A DNA stretch of 64,000 nt from an uncultured Pirellulaceae bacterium (GCA_937929805.1 CALFUT010000006.1:113487-177486); one strand, 5' to 3'; positions 54,162 through 63,679 are shown, counted from the first letter of the stretch. Notes: generated by a model not told the origin, from the letters alone. Numbers and translations are program-made.

Positions 54162-55295
54162 ATGGTTACGGCATCCACACTTAAGTCTCGGACCTCCCGA
54201 GAACTGGCTCAAATCGCAAAATCCGAAGGCGTCCGAGGTTGGCACTCGATGCGAAAAGCGGAATTGGTTCAAGCGCTTCTGAAAAACTCGCGGCGAGACT
54301 CAGTTCAAGCGGCTCACTCAAAGACAACGGCTTCCGCGATGGACGCTTCGAAAAAGTCGCTCAAGTCTTCAAAGAGTCGATCGACGAATCCGGTCAATTC
54401 TGTCGATGCTCGTATTGCACGAAAGATCCGCTCTGAACGCGAGCGACAGGAGAAGCTGAAAGATTTATCGCTTTCGGTTGCTGCCGACGCAGGTTCGCGA
54501 GTGATCAAACGAGACCGTATGGTGCTGATCGTTCGGGATGCGTGGTGGTGCCAAGCGTATTGGGAAATCACAACCACTTCGGTTCAGCGGGCCCGCGTGG
54601 CAATCGGGCAGCATTGGCATTCCGCGAAACCTGCGATTCGGCTGTTTGAAGTCAGCAGCGATGGCAACACAAACTCGGTTGAACAACAAGTGTTGGATGT
54701 TCCCGTATGTGGCGATGCTAGGAATTGGTTTATCAATGTTCCGGACCCAACCAAATCGTATCGTGCCGGGATCGGGTACCTGTTGAAAGATGATCAGTTT
54801 CACATGCTGGCCAAAAGCAATGTGATCAACGTTCCCGAACCCAATGCGTGCGGCATTGATGATAACTGGGCTGACATTTCGGTCGATCCGCATCAGTTTT
54901 TCGTGCTTAGCGGAGGCAACGATCCCGCCGTTGAGTCGGGCGAATTGCAATCCATCATGCAGGAGCGTACTCGTCAGCCCATGTCTGCCTCGTTTGCCGA
55001 CCAGTCTCATTCGGCCGAGAGCTTTCATGCCTCGTTAAGCTGCAACGTGGATGCGGAGATGTTGGTCTATGGTTCAACTCATCCGTCTGCATCGGTTACC
55101 ATCGGAGGCCAGACCGCCCGCGTTCAATCGGATGGTTCATTTGCTCTGCGAGTCAATCTACCCGACCGGCGTCAGGTTCTTCCGGTGGTCGCTACCAATC
55201 GCGATGGAACTCAGCAGCAGACGACCATTCTTGCGATCGAGCGGAACACAAAGAAGCTTGACTTACTGCAACGTGAGCCTGACTGCTCGTCGTGA
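54162..55295 (+). CDS. DUF4912 protein with Rho_N domain
   Basis: The start is the ATG at 54162 (MVTASTLKSRTSREL). About 377 residues. Residues 10-45 are a Rho_N-type domain (TSRELAQIAKSEGVRGWHSMRKAELVQALL). The DUF4912 domain (RDAWWCQAYWEITTTSVQRAR ... FINVPDPTKSYRAGIGYLL) follows from about residue 110. The C-terminal part has a VYGSTHPSASVTIGGQTARV block. DUF4912 proteins are often fused to Rho_N and are of unknown function; nucleic-acid binding by the Rho_N part is plausible. No signal peptide. Confidence 0.9.
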   Translation: MVTASTLKSRTSRELAQIAKSEGVRGWHSMRKAELVQALLKNSRRDSVQAAHSKTTASAMDASKKSLKSSKSRSTNPVNSVDARIARKIRSERERQEKLKDLSLSVAADAGSRVIKRDRMVLIVRDAWWCQAYWEITTTSVQRARVAIGQHWHSAKPAIRLFEVSSDGNTNSVEQQVLDVPVCGDARNWFINVPDPTKSYRAGIGYLLKDDQFHMLAKSNVINVPEPNACGIDDNWADISVDPHQFFVLSGGNDPAVESGELQSIMQERTRQPMSASFADQSHSAESFHASLSCNVDAEMLVYGSTHPSASVTIGGQTARVQSDGSFALRVNLPDRRQVLPVVATNRDGTQQQTTILAIERNTKKLDLLQREPDCSS

Positions 55296-55657
55296 TGAAA
55301 GCCTGCCGTTGTTCCCTAGAAAGTAAATGAAAACGAATGCTGGAAAGTGGACCAACACGGCAATTCGAGGGCGTAGCGAACCAGACGTTCAATGCCCTTC
55401 CGGGTATCGTGTTTGCAGGAACGGTCGCAGACGACGAACGTGATGAAACGTACGAAAGCTAAAACTCGATCTGGCTCACAACGAGTCTGGCTTTCGTGTC
55501 GTTGGTGTTCTTCGTGGTCGACGCAAGGAGCGAGATTAATGGTCCGGGTGACGAGGTCGACGGTTCACGGTACTTATCGGTACCTGTGAAGTCCCCCTTC
55601 TTCATGAATTTGTTCTGGCAAGGAAGTGAACTCTTGCGCTCAAACTACTTCATCCCG
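55296..55657. other. Degraded-looking region
   Basis: No gene is supported. Around 55441-55640 two frames hold coding-like fragments (MKRTKAKTRSGSQRVWL in one, FVSLVFFVVDARSEINGPGDEVDG in another), which could be a frameshifted remnant of a small exported protein. It leads directly into the repeat island. Confidence 0.3.
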
Positions 55658-55844
55658 AAGGGATATCAGCTTGTAGCCGGTGGTCGAGCGCAGCGAACAC
55701 CACCGGCAAGCGGTAGGAGTCATCGCATCCTGAAAGGATGCCAGAAGTCCACTCCATCGCTGGCATCCTTTCAGGATGCGTTGCCACGACTTGTACACCG
55801 GTGATGGCGCTTAGCTTATCACCGGCTACAAGCTCAAATCCCTT
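55658..55844. repeat. Large nested palindrome (cruciform)
   Basis: Outer arms 55668-55682 and 55820-55834 are a perfect 15-bp match (AGCTTGTAGCCGGTG) and extend to about 25 bp with three mismatches. Inner arms 55725-55744 and 55760-55779 are a perfect 20-bp match, and each inner arm contains GCATCCTGAAAGGATGC, itself a hairpin. Between is GGTGGTCGAGCGCAGCGAAC. Non-coding. Confidence 0.9.
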
Positions 55845-55847
55845 CGA

Positions 55848-55969
55848 GGCCGTGATTTTTTAGAGAGCAAGGTTCGTAGTAAAACCTTGAGGCTTTTGGC
55901 TGTCGTTTTCAAGCGACTGAAGCCGCTACTACCAACGGCGCGAACCAGCTGTCGCAAAAAATCACAGCC
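55848..55969. repeat. Small element with terminal inverted repeats, copy 2
   Basis: Ends GGCCGTGATTTTTT and AAAAAATCACAGCC (one mismatch from perfect complements) and shares the interior GCAAGGTTCGTAGTAAA and CAAGCGACTGAAGCCGCTAC with the copy at 5769-5902. It lacks about 12 bp present near the right end of copy 1. It begins 3 bp after the large palindrome. Confidence 0.85.
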
Positions 55970-56049
55970 TCTTCGGGATAGCACTCGGACACAGGAGCTC
56001 AGTGCGACTTTCGATGGTTCAAGTCCGACGCTTATTTTCGCACGGCCCT

Positions 56050-56601
56050 TTACCCGCCCGAGCGGTCGCGGAACTTGATCTTGCTGATCAGTTTCTTCAC
56101 GCTGCCATCAGGTAGCTTGCGACCCGATACCGATTCGATTGCCTTGACCGTGTAGAGATACTTCACGCCGTAAGCGATATCGAACTCGACTTCCGTTTCA
56201 ACCGGTTCATCCGGATTCGTCTCGCCCGCCAGTTGTCGCTCAACGTATTCGGTCAAGGACGCGAAGGCTTGATCGTTGGGAACAACTTCTGCCGTTCCGT
56301 CCTTTTCGACCGTGCCAAAAAATGGCCCTTCGATCGCCTGAGCACCACCTCCGTTGTCCACCGAGATCGAGGCTAGGTTGCCAGCGGCATCGGCCTCTAG
56401 TGAAACTTGAATCAAGTCGGGCAGTAAGTCGTCAATCGATTGACCGTCCGCTGCCGCCAGTGGCATCTTAATGTTGAAATCACCTTCCATCGCAACGATC
56501 TTAAAGGTCATCACGAAGAAAACCAGCAACTGAAACACGATGTCAATCATCGCGGTCATGTTCAGTTTGATTTCCTCAGGTTCAGAGGTTTCAAGCAACA
56601 T
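56050..56601 (-). CDS. ExbD/TolR-family protein, second copy
   Basis: The start is the ATG at 56601 with AAGGAGG about 6 bases upstream, a strong ribosome-binding site. 183 residues: N-terminal LNMTAMIDIVFQLLVFFVMTF with the Asp of the proton path (MIDIVFQLL), followed by a periplasmic domain that carries a 60-residue insert rich in Asp, Glu and Gly relative to ExbD. It should pair with the ExbB-like protein at 57328. Last gene of the TPR/ExbB/ExbD cluster. Confidence 0.88.
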   Translation of the reverse strand: MLLETSEPEEIKLNMTAMIDIVFQLLVFFVMTFKIVAMEGDFNIKMPLAAADGQSIDDLLPDLIQVSLEADAAGNLASISVDNGGGAQAIEGPFFGTVEKDGTAEVVPNDQAFASLTEYVERQLAGETNPDEPVETEVEFDIAYGVKYLYTVKAIESVSGRKLPDGSVKKLISKIKFRDRSGG

Positions 56602-56665
56602 CGCGAACCTCCTTCGCGATGGCCATTTGAAACGGCATTGCTGCGAGTGCGTAGCTCGCAAAAAC

Positions 56666-56740
56666 CAGCCACGGATATTCACGGATGGACACAGACGACA
56701 TGCGCGGCAATCTGTGTGTATCCGTGTGAATCCGTGGCTG
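56666..56740. repeat. Dispersed inverted repeat, copy B
   Basis: Arms 56666-56695 and 56711-56740 match at about 25 of 30 positions and share the CAGCCACGGAT / ATCCGTGGCTG ends with copy A at 37349-37426. It lies between the two ExbD genes, inside the apparent operon. Confidence 0.8.
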
Positions 56741-56766
56741 AAATTTTGCGACTTGGTTCGACATGG

Positions 56767-57216
56767 TTAGTACGGCGTATCCTTGACTCGTAAGCTGAAG
56801 TTTTCCAGTTCGGATTCTTGGCACTTCGAGATCAATTTCTGGACCAAGCCGGTGGCAGTGTCTCGATGAGAACGAATCACGACGGCGATATCGCTAGGGT
56901 TGGTGACTCCTTCGCGCCGCGCGAAATCGATCTCCTGACGGAAGATTACATTCATGAAATCAATTTTTTCCACTTCTTGGCCAGCAAACGTGACGGTCCC
57001 ATCAGGCCGCAGGTTCAAAATGATTTGATAGTCGGGCCGAGTTTCGGGGGCGATGGCAAGCGTGCTGACAGGGAGCATTAAGTCTTCTGCACGATCGACT
57101 TCCGAAAAATTGATCAGCAACATGAAAAACGCAATCAGCTGAAACACCATGTCGATCATGGGTGTCAGATCGCCCTCGAGGACTTCGTTGGATTGATTTT
57201 TCTTGTTGAATCTCAT
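56767..57216 (-). CDS. ExbD/TolR-family protein, first copy
   Basis: 149 residues with an ExbD N-terminus (EGDLTPMIDMVFQLIAFFMLLINF, Asp in the helix) and a periplasmic domain (DYQIILNLRPDGTVTFAGQEV ... IAVVIRSHRDTATGLVQKL). ATG start. Together with the ExbB-like gene it should form a proton-driven motor in the inner membrane; the partner it energises is unknown. Confidence 0.9.
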   Translation of the reverse strand: MRFNKKNQSNEVLEGDLTPMIDMVFQLIAFFMLLINFSEVDRAEDLMLPVSTLAIAPETRPDYQIILNLRPDGTVTFAGQEVEKIDFMNVIFRQEIDFARREGVTNPSDIAVVIRSHRDTATGLVQKLISKCQESELENFSLRVKDTPY

Positions 57217-57225
57217 TTGAACGTA

Positions 57226-57260
57226 GGGTTCAGGTTCCAGATTTCAGGGTTCAGACTAAA
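57226..57260. repeat. Heptamer array between exbB-like and exbD-like genes
   Basis: Five 7-mers: GGGTTCA, GGTTCCA, GATTTCA, GGGTTCA, GACTAAA. Same family as the ruvC array. Confidence 0.75.
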
Positions 57261-57327
57261 TATTTACCCACGCAGCAAAACGACTTCACGGGCTCATCAC
57301 TCCGCTCTGCACACGGCACACTTTTTC

Positions 57328-58149
57328 TTACTTCTTCCCTACCTTTTCGAATCGCCCCATCAAGTTCTCGCTGGTGGTTCCAACTTCCATCACCAGCCGC
57401 TGCACACGATTTTTCAAGATGTTGTATCCAGCGATTGCCGGAATCGCGATCCCGAGTCCCATCAGCGTCGTTAGGAGCGCGGTGGAGATGCCGCCCGCAA
57501 GTTTACTTGGGTCCGGTGTCGCGCCGGCGGTGGCGATCGTGAAGAATGAGCTAATCATTCCGTGGACGGTTCCAAAAAGCCCAATCATGGGAGTGATGGT
57601 TCCAATCAAGGCAAGATAGCTCAGCTGGTGCTCCAGTTTCATCTGTTCTTCTGAACCAACCTCTTGCATCGCTCCAACCGCATGCTCGTAACTGGTTGAC
57701 AGTTTTGCCAAACCGCTTGAAAGCACATTGCCAAGGAATGACTCGTCCGTTTTTGAAAGCTCGTATGCTTCTTGGTATTGCTTTTGATCTAAATGAGCTT
57801 CAAAGCCTTCGATCAGCTCGGCGGGGCAGACGGAATTCCGCCGCAGCGAAAGAATGTTCATGATGAACAACGCCACCAAGATGAAGGACAGTGCGACGAA
57901 GACTAAGATGTAACCAAGCCCCAACGCCTCGACCAACCACGCCAGCAAGTTCGTGTCACTCTCAACGGCATCTGCGGCATCTTGAGCCATCACGCAGGCG
58001 GGCATCGTCAACGTCGCAAAAACCGCGAACGCCACCATCAGTTTGGCGGGCGATAATGCCAACAGAAAAGAGGTCGCCAAAGGTTTGCGAATGTTGATCG
58101 CATGCAAAAATCGTGATTGCTTCATTTGCCATCGTCCGTTTTTAAACAT
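57328..58149 (-). CDS. ExbB/TolQ/MotA-family proton channel
   Basis: 273 residues. A hydrophobic N-terminal segment (LMVAFAVFATLTMPACVMAQ) resembles a signal peptide, then a first helix (GYILVFVALSFILVALFIMNIL), a cytoplasmic loop, and the two C-terminal helices with the family core LSYLALIGTITPMIGLFGTVHGMISSF and GGISTALLTTLMGLGIAIPAIAGYN. It pairs with the ExbD proteins. A start at an internal ATG (58125) is also possible. The TPR genes lie upstream. Confidence 0.93.
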   Translation of the reverse strand: MFKNGRWQMKQSRFLHAINIRKPLATSFLLALSPAKLMVAFAVFATLTMPACVMAQDAADAVESDTNLLAWLVEALGLGYILVFVALSFILVALFIMNILSLRRNSVCPAELIEGFEAHLDQKQYQEAYELSKTDESFLGNVLSSGLAKLSTSYEHAVGAMQEVGSEEQMKLEHQLSYLALIGTITPMIGLFGTVHGMISSFFTIATAGATPDPSKLAGGISTALLTTLMGLGIAIPAIAGYNILKNRVQRLVMEVGTTSENLMGRFEKVGKK

Positions 58150-58228
58150 CGTTATCTGTCGTGTTTCTTGAATCGGATTGTATCGCCACCGAATGGGCTC
58201 GAATAGCGTCTGAGCGTTAGCGTTTTAT

Positions 58229-59305
58229 TCAATTACGCGTCGCCCACCAAGAGTTAGGGTACAGATTCTTGAGCGTTTCCCTTGCGCTAATGGCTCGATC
58301 GTTCTCGTTCAGCTGTGCCCATATCTTCGTTAAGTGATAAAGTGCTTCGGCATGTTCATTGACCGCAGTCGGGTAAAGAAGTTCTGTTTTTAGGAATTCG
58401 GTGCGAGCTTCTTTGAGCTGGTTTTGCTTCAAGTAAAGGCTGCCCAGCGAGTTAAAGGCGGTCGCAAACAGAATCGCGTTGTCCGGGTTCTGCTCTTTGA
58501 TGATTTTTTTCAGTGCAGCCACGCCGGCGTCTGTGTTTCCGGACTCACCCTGACAGCGAGCAACTTGGCATGCCGCCATCTGTCGCCAAGTTTCTAGTTC
58601 CGGATCGTCGGACTGAATCAAGTTGATCTGCTGGAACAAGCTGATCGCTTTGTCGAAGTTGCCTTGTTCGCGTTCGGAAACACCTTGCCAGTAGGGTCCA
58701 ATGCGTTGGTATTTGGGCCAGCCTGCCTGAGTCAATTGGTCGAAGCTTTGACTGGCGTTCTTCATGCGGCCGAATGCGAACAGCAGTTTGCCAAGCCGCT
58801 CCATGGCCGGAAACTTTAGGTGGCTTTCCGGATGAGTGACCAGAAACTGATTGACCCGTTGACCCGCCTCCTGTGCGGTCACGTTTCCGCCCGAAAGCGA
58901 AAGCTCGGCGTTGGCGACGGCTCGCAGGTAGTCGACTTCCAATTGCCATTTCTGCCCGGCCGGGTCATCCTTGATTTTGTCCAGTTCCTCGACGCACTCA
59001 GAAAAACGAGCATCCTCAAAACGTTCGCTGGCTCGCGTGAGTGCGGATGGTTGTCCTTCGAAAACGACGCGAACGATTTGGTCTGCGGCAATGTTTTTCG
59101 TTTCGGTGTCAGTCTCGATCGCAACATTTTGGGGACTGATTTGTTGGATCGTGCCACGGATGCGAGCGGGGTTTTTACCTTCACGGAATTGATAAACGAT
59201 ATCCTGAGCGATCGTTTGGCTGGGCGATATGCATAGCAGCAAAATCGTTGCGATGGCAACGCCGGTGATTTGCCCAATCGTCAAGTTTTTGATGTGTTTG
59301 TTCAT
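58229..59305 (-). CDS. Exported TPR-repeat protein
   Basis: The start is the ATG at 59305 (MNKHIKNLTIGQITGVAIATILLLCI). About 358 residues with a signal peptide, then a beta-rich stretch (YQFREGKNPARIRGTIQQISPQNVAIETDTETKNI) and TPR-type helix pairs (RFSECVEELDKIKDD ... FGRMKNASQSFDQLTQA). It starts 4 bp after the large TPR gene's stop, so co-expression is near certain. It may be the periplasmic partner of the ExbB/ExbD pair. Confidence 0.85.
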   Translation of the reverse strand: MNKHIKNLTIGQITGVAIATILLLCISPSQTIAQDIVYQFREGKNPARIRGTIQQISPQNVAIETDTETKNIAADQIVRVVFEGQPSALTRASERFEDARFSECVEELDKIKDDPAGQKWQLEVDYLRAVANAELSLSGGNVTAQEAGQRVNQFLVTHPESHLKFPAMERLGKLLFAFGRMKNASQSFDQLTQAGWPKYQRIGPYWQGVSEREQGNFDKAISLFQQINLIQSDDPELETWRQMAACQVARCQGESGNTDAGVAALKKIIKEQNPDNAILFATAFNSLGSLYLKQNQLKEARTEFLKTELLYPTAVNEHAEALYHLTKIWAQLNENDRAISARETLKNLYPNSWWATRN

Positions 59306-59309
59306 GATG

Positions 59310-62300
59310 TTACTGTTTTTGGATGCGTTGCCGGAGCTGGGCGAATTTTTGTTTCCATATTCCGTTGTCAAAATCCGGGTCTCGTTGTTGCCAGTTGTCG
59401 AGTTCCTTCAACGCTTTCGCGGTTCCCTCGGCTGATTGTTCGATGCGGCCCATTTCGTAACGAGCCTCAATCATGTGGTACAGAGATTGAAAGAACGCGT
59501 TTTGGAATTGGCTTTTTCCTCGCGTAATTTGAACCAGCTTTCGCCAGCCCCAGATCGCGTTTCGCTTGCGTTTCGTTTTCGGGTCGGCAACCGGAGCCGC
59601 ACCAAGGATCGCCTTCGCAAAGCCTTTTACGTTTTCGTTCGCAGCGGCCTGTTGTTGCAACGTCATCGCGGCGTCAAGTTGCATGTTCAGGTCGTTCGCC
59701 TTTGAGGTCAGCAGTTGAGCAAATTGCTGTAACGCGGCATCAAAATTTCCTGCCCCACGCTGAGCCAACGCACGTTGACGATTCAGCTCCCGAGTCATCG
59801 CGATGGCGTCGTCTCCGTTTCCAAACCCAAGCTGTTCTGCGCGATCGAGTGCCGAAACGGCTTTTGCGTAAATCGTTTCCGACTGCGATTCCGCTTTGTC
59901 TTGGCGAAGCGTGTTGGCAACCGAAAGTAGCGTTGAGCCGGCCCAGACAACGGTCCTCGCATCCTGAGACTGGTTTTCAATTTCAGTAAGGAACGAGGAC
60001 AAACGGATCGCGAAGTCATTGCGTTGTTGACCGGCTGGCAACGAGTCGAACTGCTCGATCAGACGTTGGCTAATTAGCCGATAGATGCTCGTCAGCTGAC
60101 TCATCGCCTCCGGGTCTTTGCTGGCTTTCAGTCGTGTTTGAAGACCAGCAATTGCATTGGAAGACTTGTCGATCCAGTCCGCCTGCCCCTTTAATGGGCC
60201 GGACATGGCTGCCATGTAGATTTTGATCGCGGTTACCACTGTCTGCTGGTGATACAGGTTGGTACGCCCGGTCGATTTTATCGCAGGGTGAACGGGTTCG
60301 ATCAGTTTTAGAGGAGCAATTTCTTCTGACTCGAGCCGCTTGATCGCGCCGGCAAGGTCGCCCGAAGCGAGCAACGCCTGAGCGAGCAGCAGCGATCCTT
60401 CGGCGGCCGCGTAGCCGAGCGTTTTTGGGTTGGAGTTTGTGACTCCCTCGGTCAGATATTGTTTGGCGGCCGCCAATTGATTTTCGTTTTTGGTGCGTTG
60501 GTCAGGTGTCAGTTTCGACCACGCGAACCAGTTGCGGCGTCCCATGCTTAATGCAAGACCGGTCCTTTGAGGGTCACCTGCCGGAATTTTTTCGAACCAT
60601 GATTTCGCTTGAAAAAAATCGTTGTCGCTCAAGGAAAGCCAAGCCAATCTGGCCGCTGCGGAGGATGCTTCCGTCGTGTCGGGGTAACGTTCAAGAATCG
60701 ATTTACACGATCGAACAAGCTGCTGTTTTTCGAACGAGTTGTCGCCCGTTGTCTGCTCAAGTATCGCTGCTTGGTTCCTTAGCAGGATGGTCGCCGCCTG
60801 CTGGGAATCACTTGGGTAATTTTCAAGCAAGAATTCCGCAATCACCGAAGACTCGATGTACTGTTGTCTCGCGAAGTAACAATAGCTTTGCAAGTAACGC
60901 ACGTTGTTAATGTCTTTCGTCGACACGGATTCATCGGCGAGCAGAATTGCTTGATTGAACAGGTCCAACGCGGCTCCGGTTTTTGCAAGCTGTTGCTGTT
61001 GTAGTTGAGTCAGTTCTTTCCGTTGCTGTTGCTTTTCTCCCGGATCGATCGTCGCGCGAATCTTTCGTTTTGCCGCGTTGATCTTGCGAAGTTGGGACTC
61101 GACATCAGGCAACGCGGCGCGGCCAAGTTGCACCGCCGAAGCGAAGGACTCTGCTTTCACGTCGGCAGCGTTGGCGACTGCCGGAGCCGGTACATCCGCT
61201 TCCGATCCCCATTGTTTCAGGAAGTTGACTGCTTGCTCGCGGGCGTCGCCTGTCGCTTGGGCAACCGTCTGTGCCAGTTTGATCGCGGTTTCGGATGCTT
61301 CCTTCGCTTCACGTTTGGCGGTCGCTCCTTTTTGTCGGTCAAGCGATTGAGACTTTTCGTAGAAGGCTCTCGCAAGCACCAGCTGAACGTTCTGCCATTG
61401 AGGGTTGAGGGCCTGTTTGGCCGTCAAAAGCTTGACTGGGTTCTCTGTTTCGGCAAGAACGGTCTCCCACGGGAACGGATCGAAGCTTTGCCAGTTCTTT
61501 GCCGCGATCGACAATGCTTCGCGACGAACCGGGGCGGGTATTTGCGACCGCTCAAGCGCAAAAAGTTTGTCGATCATCTCTTGAGAAGGTTCTGATTGCC
61601 CAAGTTCTTGGTAGCATCGGGCGGCGGTCAAGCATGACGCGATGGCCGGCGAGTAGCGTTGATACGTCTCCCAAACTTCTTCGGCTTCGGCTGCCGCTTC
61701 TTTTAAGAGTTCCGTGCGTGCGTCGCCGTCTGACGCGGCAGCCAGTTGTTCCTTGATCGTCGGGCTGCGAGTTTTCAAGTACGTGTATTGAGCACGCAGC
61801 CGACTTAGCTGCGTCATGGAAGAGCTATCTTCCGGGTCGATCTGAAAGTTTTTCAGTGCGGCCTTCATGCTGGTGGCTGCTGACTGGTACGCCTTGTCGC
61901 TGTTGCTCAAAAGCGAACGAAGTTGTTCAGTCAGTTGTTGACGGTTGGCGTCGCTGGATTTTTCATTGGCCGCTCGCACCTTGGCGATACGTGCTTGATT
62001 GAAGTAGAGGTCGCCTTGGAACCTTGCAGTGCGGGCGGCTTCAACATCCGTTGCGTCTGGAGGTCGATAGGCCATGATTGCCGTTTGAGCGGCAGACAGC
62101 AAGGTTTCGGCCTCGCGAAGATCCCGCGATGCTGCGGCTGCCTGGCTGTAGGTCGTGGCTTTTTCGAGCGGCAGGCGTGCCTGTGATTCGGCCGAAAGCG
62201 AGGAGGGTTCGACCTGTTCCAAATAGCTGACGGCCACATCAAAGTAGCCGCGGTCTCGCAGAGCTTCGACAAATTTACCCATCGGCTCGTCGGCCGCCGC

Positions 62301-62444
62301 GATGGCCGGCATCGCTAGAGTTGCTAAAACGATCGCAAGGATCGAGAGTCGAGAGAGCGTCACCGGCAGCCATGGTGAACGGGGGAGTGGTTGGACATGC
62401 ACCGGTTTCAGCTGACTCGAAACGAGAGTCAATCTAGTTTTCAT
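59310..62444 (-). CDS. Large exported TPR-repeat protein
   Basis: 1044 residues with a signal peptide (LSILAIVLATLAMPAIAAAD) and, from about residue 50 to the end, almost continuous helical repeats of the TPR kind (KFVEALRDRGYFDVAVSYLEQVEP, NKAYQSAATSMKAALKNF, and many others), with Ala/Gln/Lys-rich coiled stretches. No enzymatic motif. A protein of this size made of helical repeats probably acts as a scaffold in the periplasm-like compartment. First gene of the five-gene minus-strand cluster. Confidence 0.85.
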   Translation of the reverse strand: MKTRLTLVSSQLKPVHVQPLPRSPWLPVTLSRLSILAIVLATLAMPAIAAADEPMGKFVEALRDRGYFDVAVSYLEQVEPSSLSAESQARLPLEKATTYSQAAAASRDLREAETLLSAAQTAIMAYRPPDATDVEAARTARFQGDLYFNQARIAKVRAANEKSSDANRQQLTEQLRSLLSNSDKAYQSAATSMKAALKNFQIDPEDSSSMTQLSRLRAQYTYLKTRSPTIKEQLAAASDGDARTELLKEAAAEAEEVWETYQRYSPAIASCLTAARCYQELGQSEPSQEMIDKLFALERSQIPAPVRREALSIAAKNWQSFDPFPWETVLAETENPVKLLTAKQALNPQWQNVQLVLARAFYEKSQSLDRQKGATAKREAKEASETAIKLAQTVAQATGDAREQAVNFLKQWGSEADVPAPAVANAADVKAESFASAVQLGRAALPDVESQLRKINAAKRKIRATIDPGEKQQQRKELTQLQQQQLAKTGAALDLFNQAILLADESVSTKDINNVRYLQSYCYFARQQYIESSVIAEFLLENYPSDSQQAATILLRNQAAILEQTTGDNSFEKQQLVRSCKSILERYPDTTEASSAAARLAWLSLSDNDFFQAKSWFEKIPAGDPQRTGLALSMGRRNWFAWSKLTPDQRTKNENQLAAAKQYLTEGVTNSNPKTLGYAAAEGSLLLAQALLASGDLAGAIKRLESEEIAPLKLIEPVHPAIKSTGRTNLYHQQTVVTAIKIYMAAMSGPLKGQADWIDKSSNAIAGLQTRLKASKDPEAMSQLTSIYRLISQRLIEQFDSLPAGQQRNDFAIRLSSFLTEIENQSQDARTVVWAGSTLLSVANTLRQDKAESQSETIYAKAVSALDRAEQLGFGNGDDAIAMTRELNRQRALAQRGAGNFDAALQQFAQLLTSKANDLNMQLDAAMTLQQQAAANENVKGFAKAILGAAPVADPKTKRKRNAIWGWRKLVQITRGKSQFQNAFFQSLYHMIEARYEMGRIEQSAEGTAKALKELDNWQQRDPDFDNGIWKQKFAQLRQRIQKQ

Positions 62445-62599
62445 GCGTGCGACCGTTGATACAAAGCTTGCCCCTTATCCTTCCAGCCCATAGTTTATAT
62501 TCGATTGATCACAGGGAAAACCGTTACGCTAGAAAATTCTAGCGTCGTGACTCTGTGAAAGTGACCCTCGGTACACGTTTTCGTGATCGGCATTCATTC

Positions 62600-63679
62600 A
62601 TGAACTTCCAATTGAAAATCGATGACGATGAACCACTCCAGCGCCGTCCGCTTCGCCCGCCGCCTGATTTTCAGTCTCGTGGATTTCGCTTGCGGTTGAT
62701 GACGTTGTTTGCGGCATTGGTGTTGGTGCTGATCTTGATGCAGGAGGCGGGCAAGCCCGAACGTTGGGAATGGATGGGCTTTGATCGCGCCGCGCCGCAG
62801 GGCGATGCACGCCAATCGGATGTCGTTAACGAGGACTCAGTGAGTGCTGTCGCTGCCACTGAACAAAAAGAGCCATTGCCGACCGCATGGAAGTTGATCA
62901 CCGACAACACGGCGGTTGGACACGTGGGTGATTCTGAGGCTTGGGGGGATGCTTGGCGTTTAGTGAACGAGGCAAAGCTTTCTGTGCTGACCGAAGCTGT
63001 GAAGGTGCAGCGGATTCAGTTGATGTCACAGCCCAAGTCCTATCGACGCCGCTGGGTGAAGTTGCAGGGTTGGGTACGATCGGCGCGTTTTGTTGATCGA
63101 CCGATTGCGGCGTTGGGTCAGAGTGCTGCTGGCTATCAAGGGCGGGTTGGTCACTACGAATTTTGGATTCGGCCCGAAGAAACCAATGCGGGGCCGTATT
63201 GCGTTTATTCGCTCAGTTTGCCAGCCGGGTTTCCGGAAGTGGGCGAGGTGTACCAAGCATTGAACGAGAAAGTGGAGGTCGTTGCTTGCTTCTTTAAAAA
63301 CCGCAGCTACGTTTCGGCCGACTCAAAGCCCAGCGTCTGTCCGTTGTTGCTGGCTGCCTCGTTTACCCGATTGGGTAGCCGCGACTTGGCCGATCAGAAT
63401 GAGAATCCCGCACCGCCGTGGGTTCCCGGTGTTCCAGCCATGATTGGAATGGCGATCGCGTTTACCGTGCTGGCCGCCGGTTTGGCTTGGTTAGCGAAAC
63501 GAACGACTCAGTCGCCTCGCTATCAATACGGGAATCAGATGACCGAGCAAATTCATGAGGGACTTGATCAATTGATCGATGACCCAAGCGTGATCACGGA
63601 GCGAGAGAAGGTGCTGCAGCTTCAAGGCACGATCGACGAGGATGATGTTCCGGACCGCTCGGAGGACGCATGTGATTGA
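62600..63679 (+). CDS. Two-TM protein of unknown function
   Basis: The start is set at the ATG at 62600 (MNFQLKIDDDEP); the GTG at 62555 would add 15 residues. About 359 residues. Two membrane helices: LRLMTLFAALVLVLILMQEA near the N-terminus and VPAMIGMAIAFTVLAAGLAWLA near the C-terminus, so a central domain of about 240 residues lies outside (KLQGWVRSARFVDRPIAALG and ...HYEFWIRPEETNAGPYCVYSL). A cytosolic tail follows. Divergent from the TPR cluster. No function could be inferred. Confidence 0.75.
   Translation: MNFQLKIDDDEPLQRRPLRPPPDFQSRGFRLRLMTLFAALVLVLILMQEAGKPERWEWMGFDRAAPQGDARQSDVVNEDSVSAVAATEQKEPLPTAWKLITDNTAVGHVGDSEAWGDAWRLVNEAKLSVLTEAVKVQRIQLMSQPKSYRRRWVKLQGWVRSARFVDRPIAALGQSAAGYQGRVGHYEFWIRPEETNAGPYCVYSLSLPAGFPEVGEVYQALNEKVEVVACFFKNRSYVSADSKPSVCPLLLAASFTRLGSRDLADQNENPAPPWVPGVPAMIGMAIAFTVLAAGLAWLAKRTTQSPRYQYGNQMTEQIHEGLDQLIDDPSVITEREKVLQLQGTIDEDDVPDRSEDACD

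Noticed and set aside
53823-54272. Minus-strand ORF of 149 residues, Pro- and acid-rich
   Set aside because: It overlaps the start of the DUF4912 gene and has no clear start or family; a lipoprotein-like CGCRNHDEE segment keeps it possible, so it is only mentioned in the intergenic entry.
55496-55804. Plus-strand ORF of 102 residues
   Set aside because: More than half is inside the nested palindrome; the rest looks like a degraded fragment.
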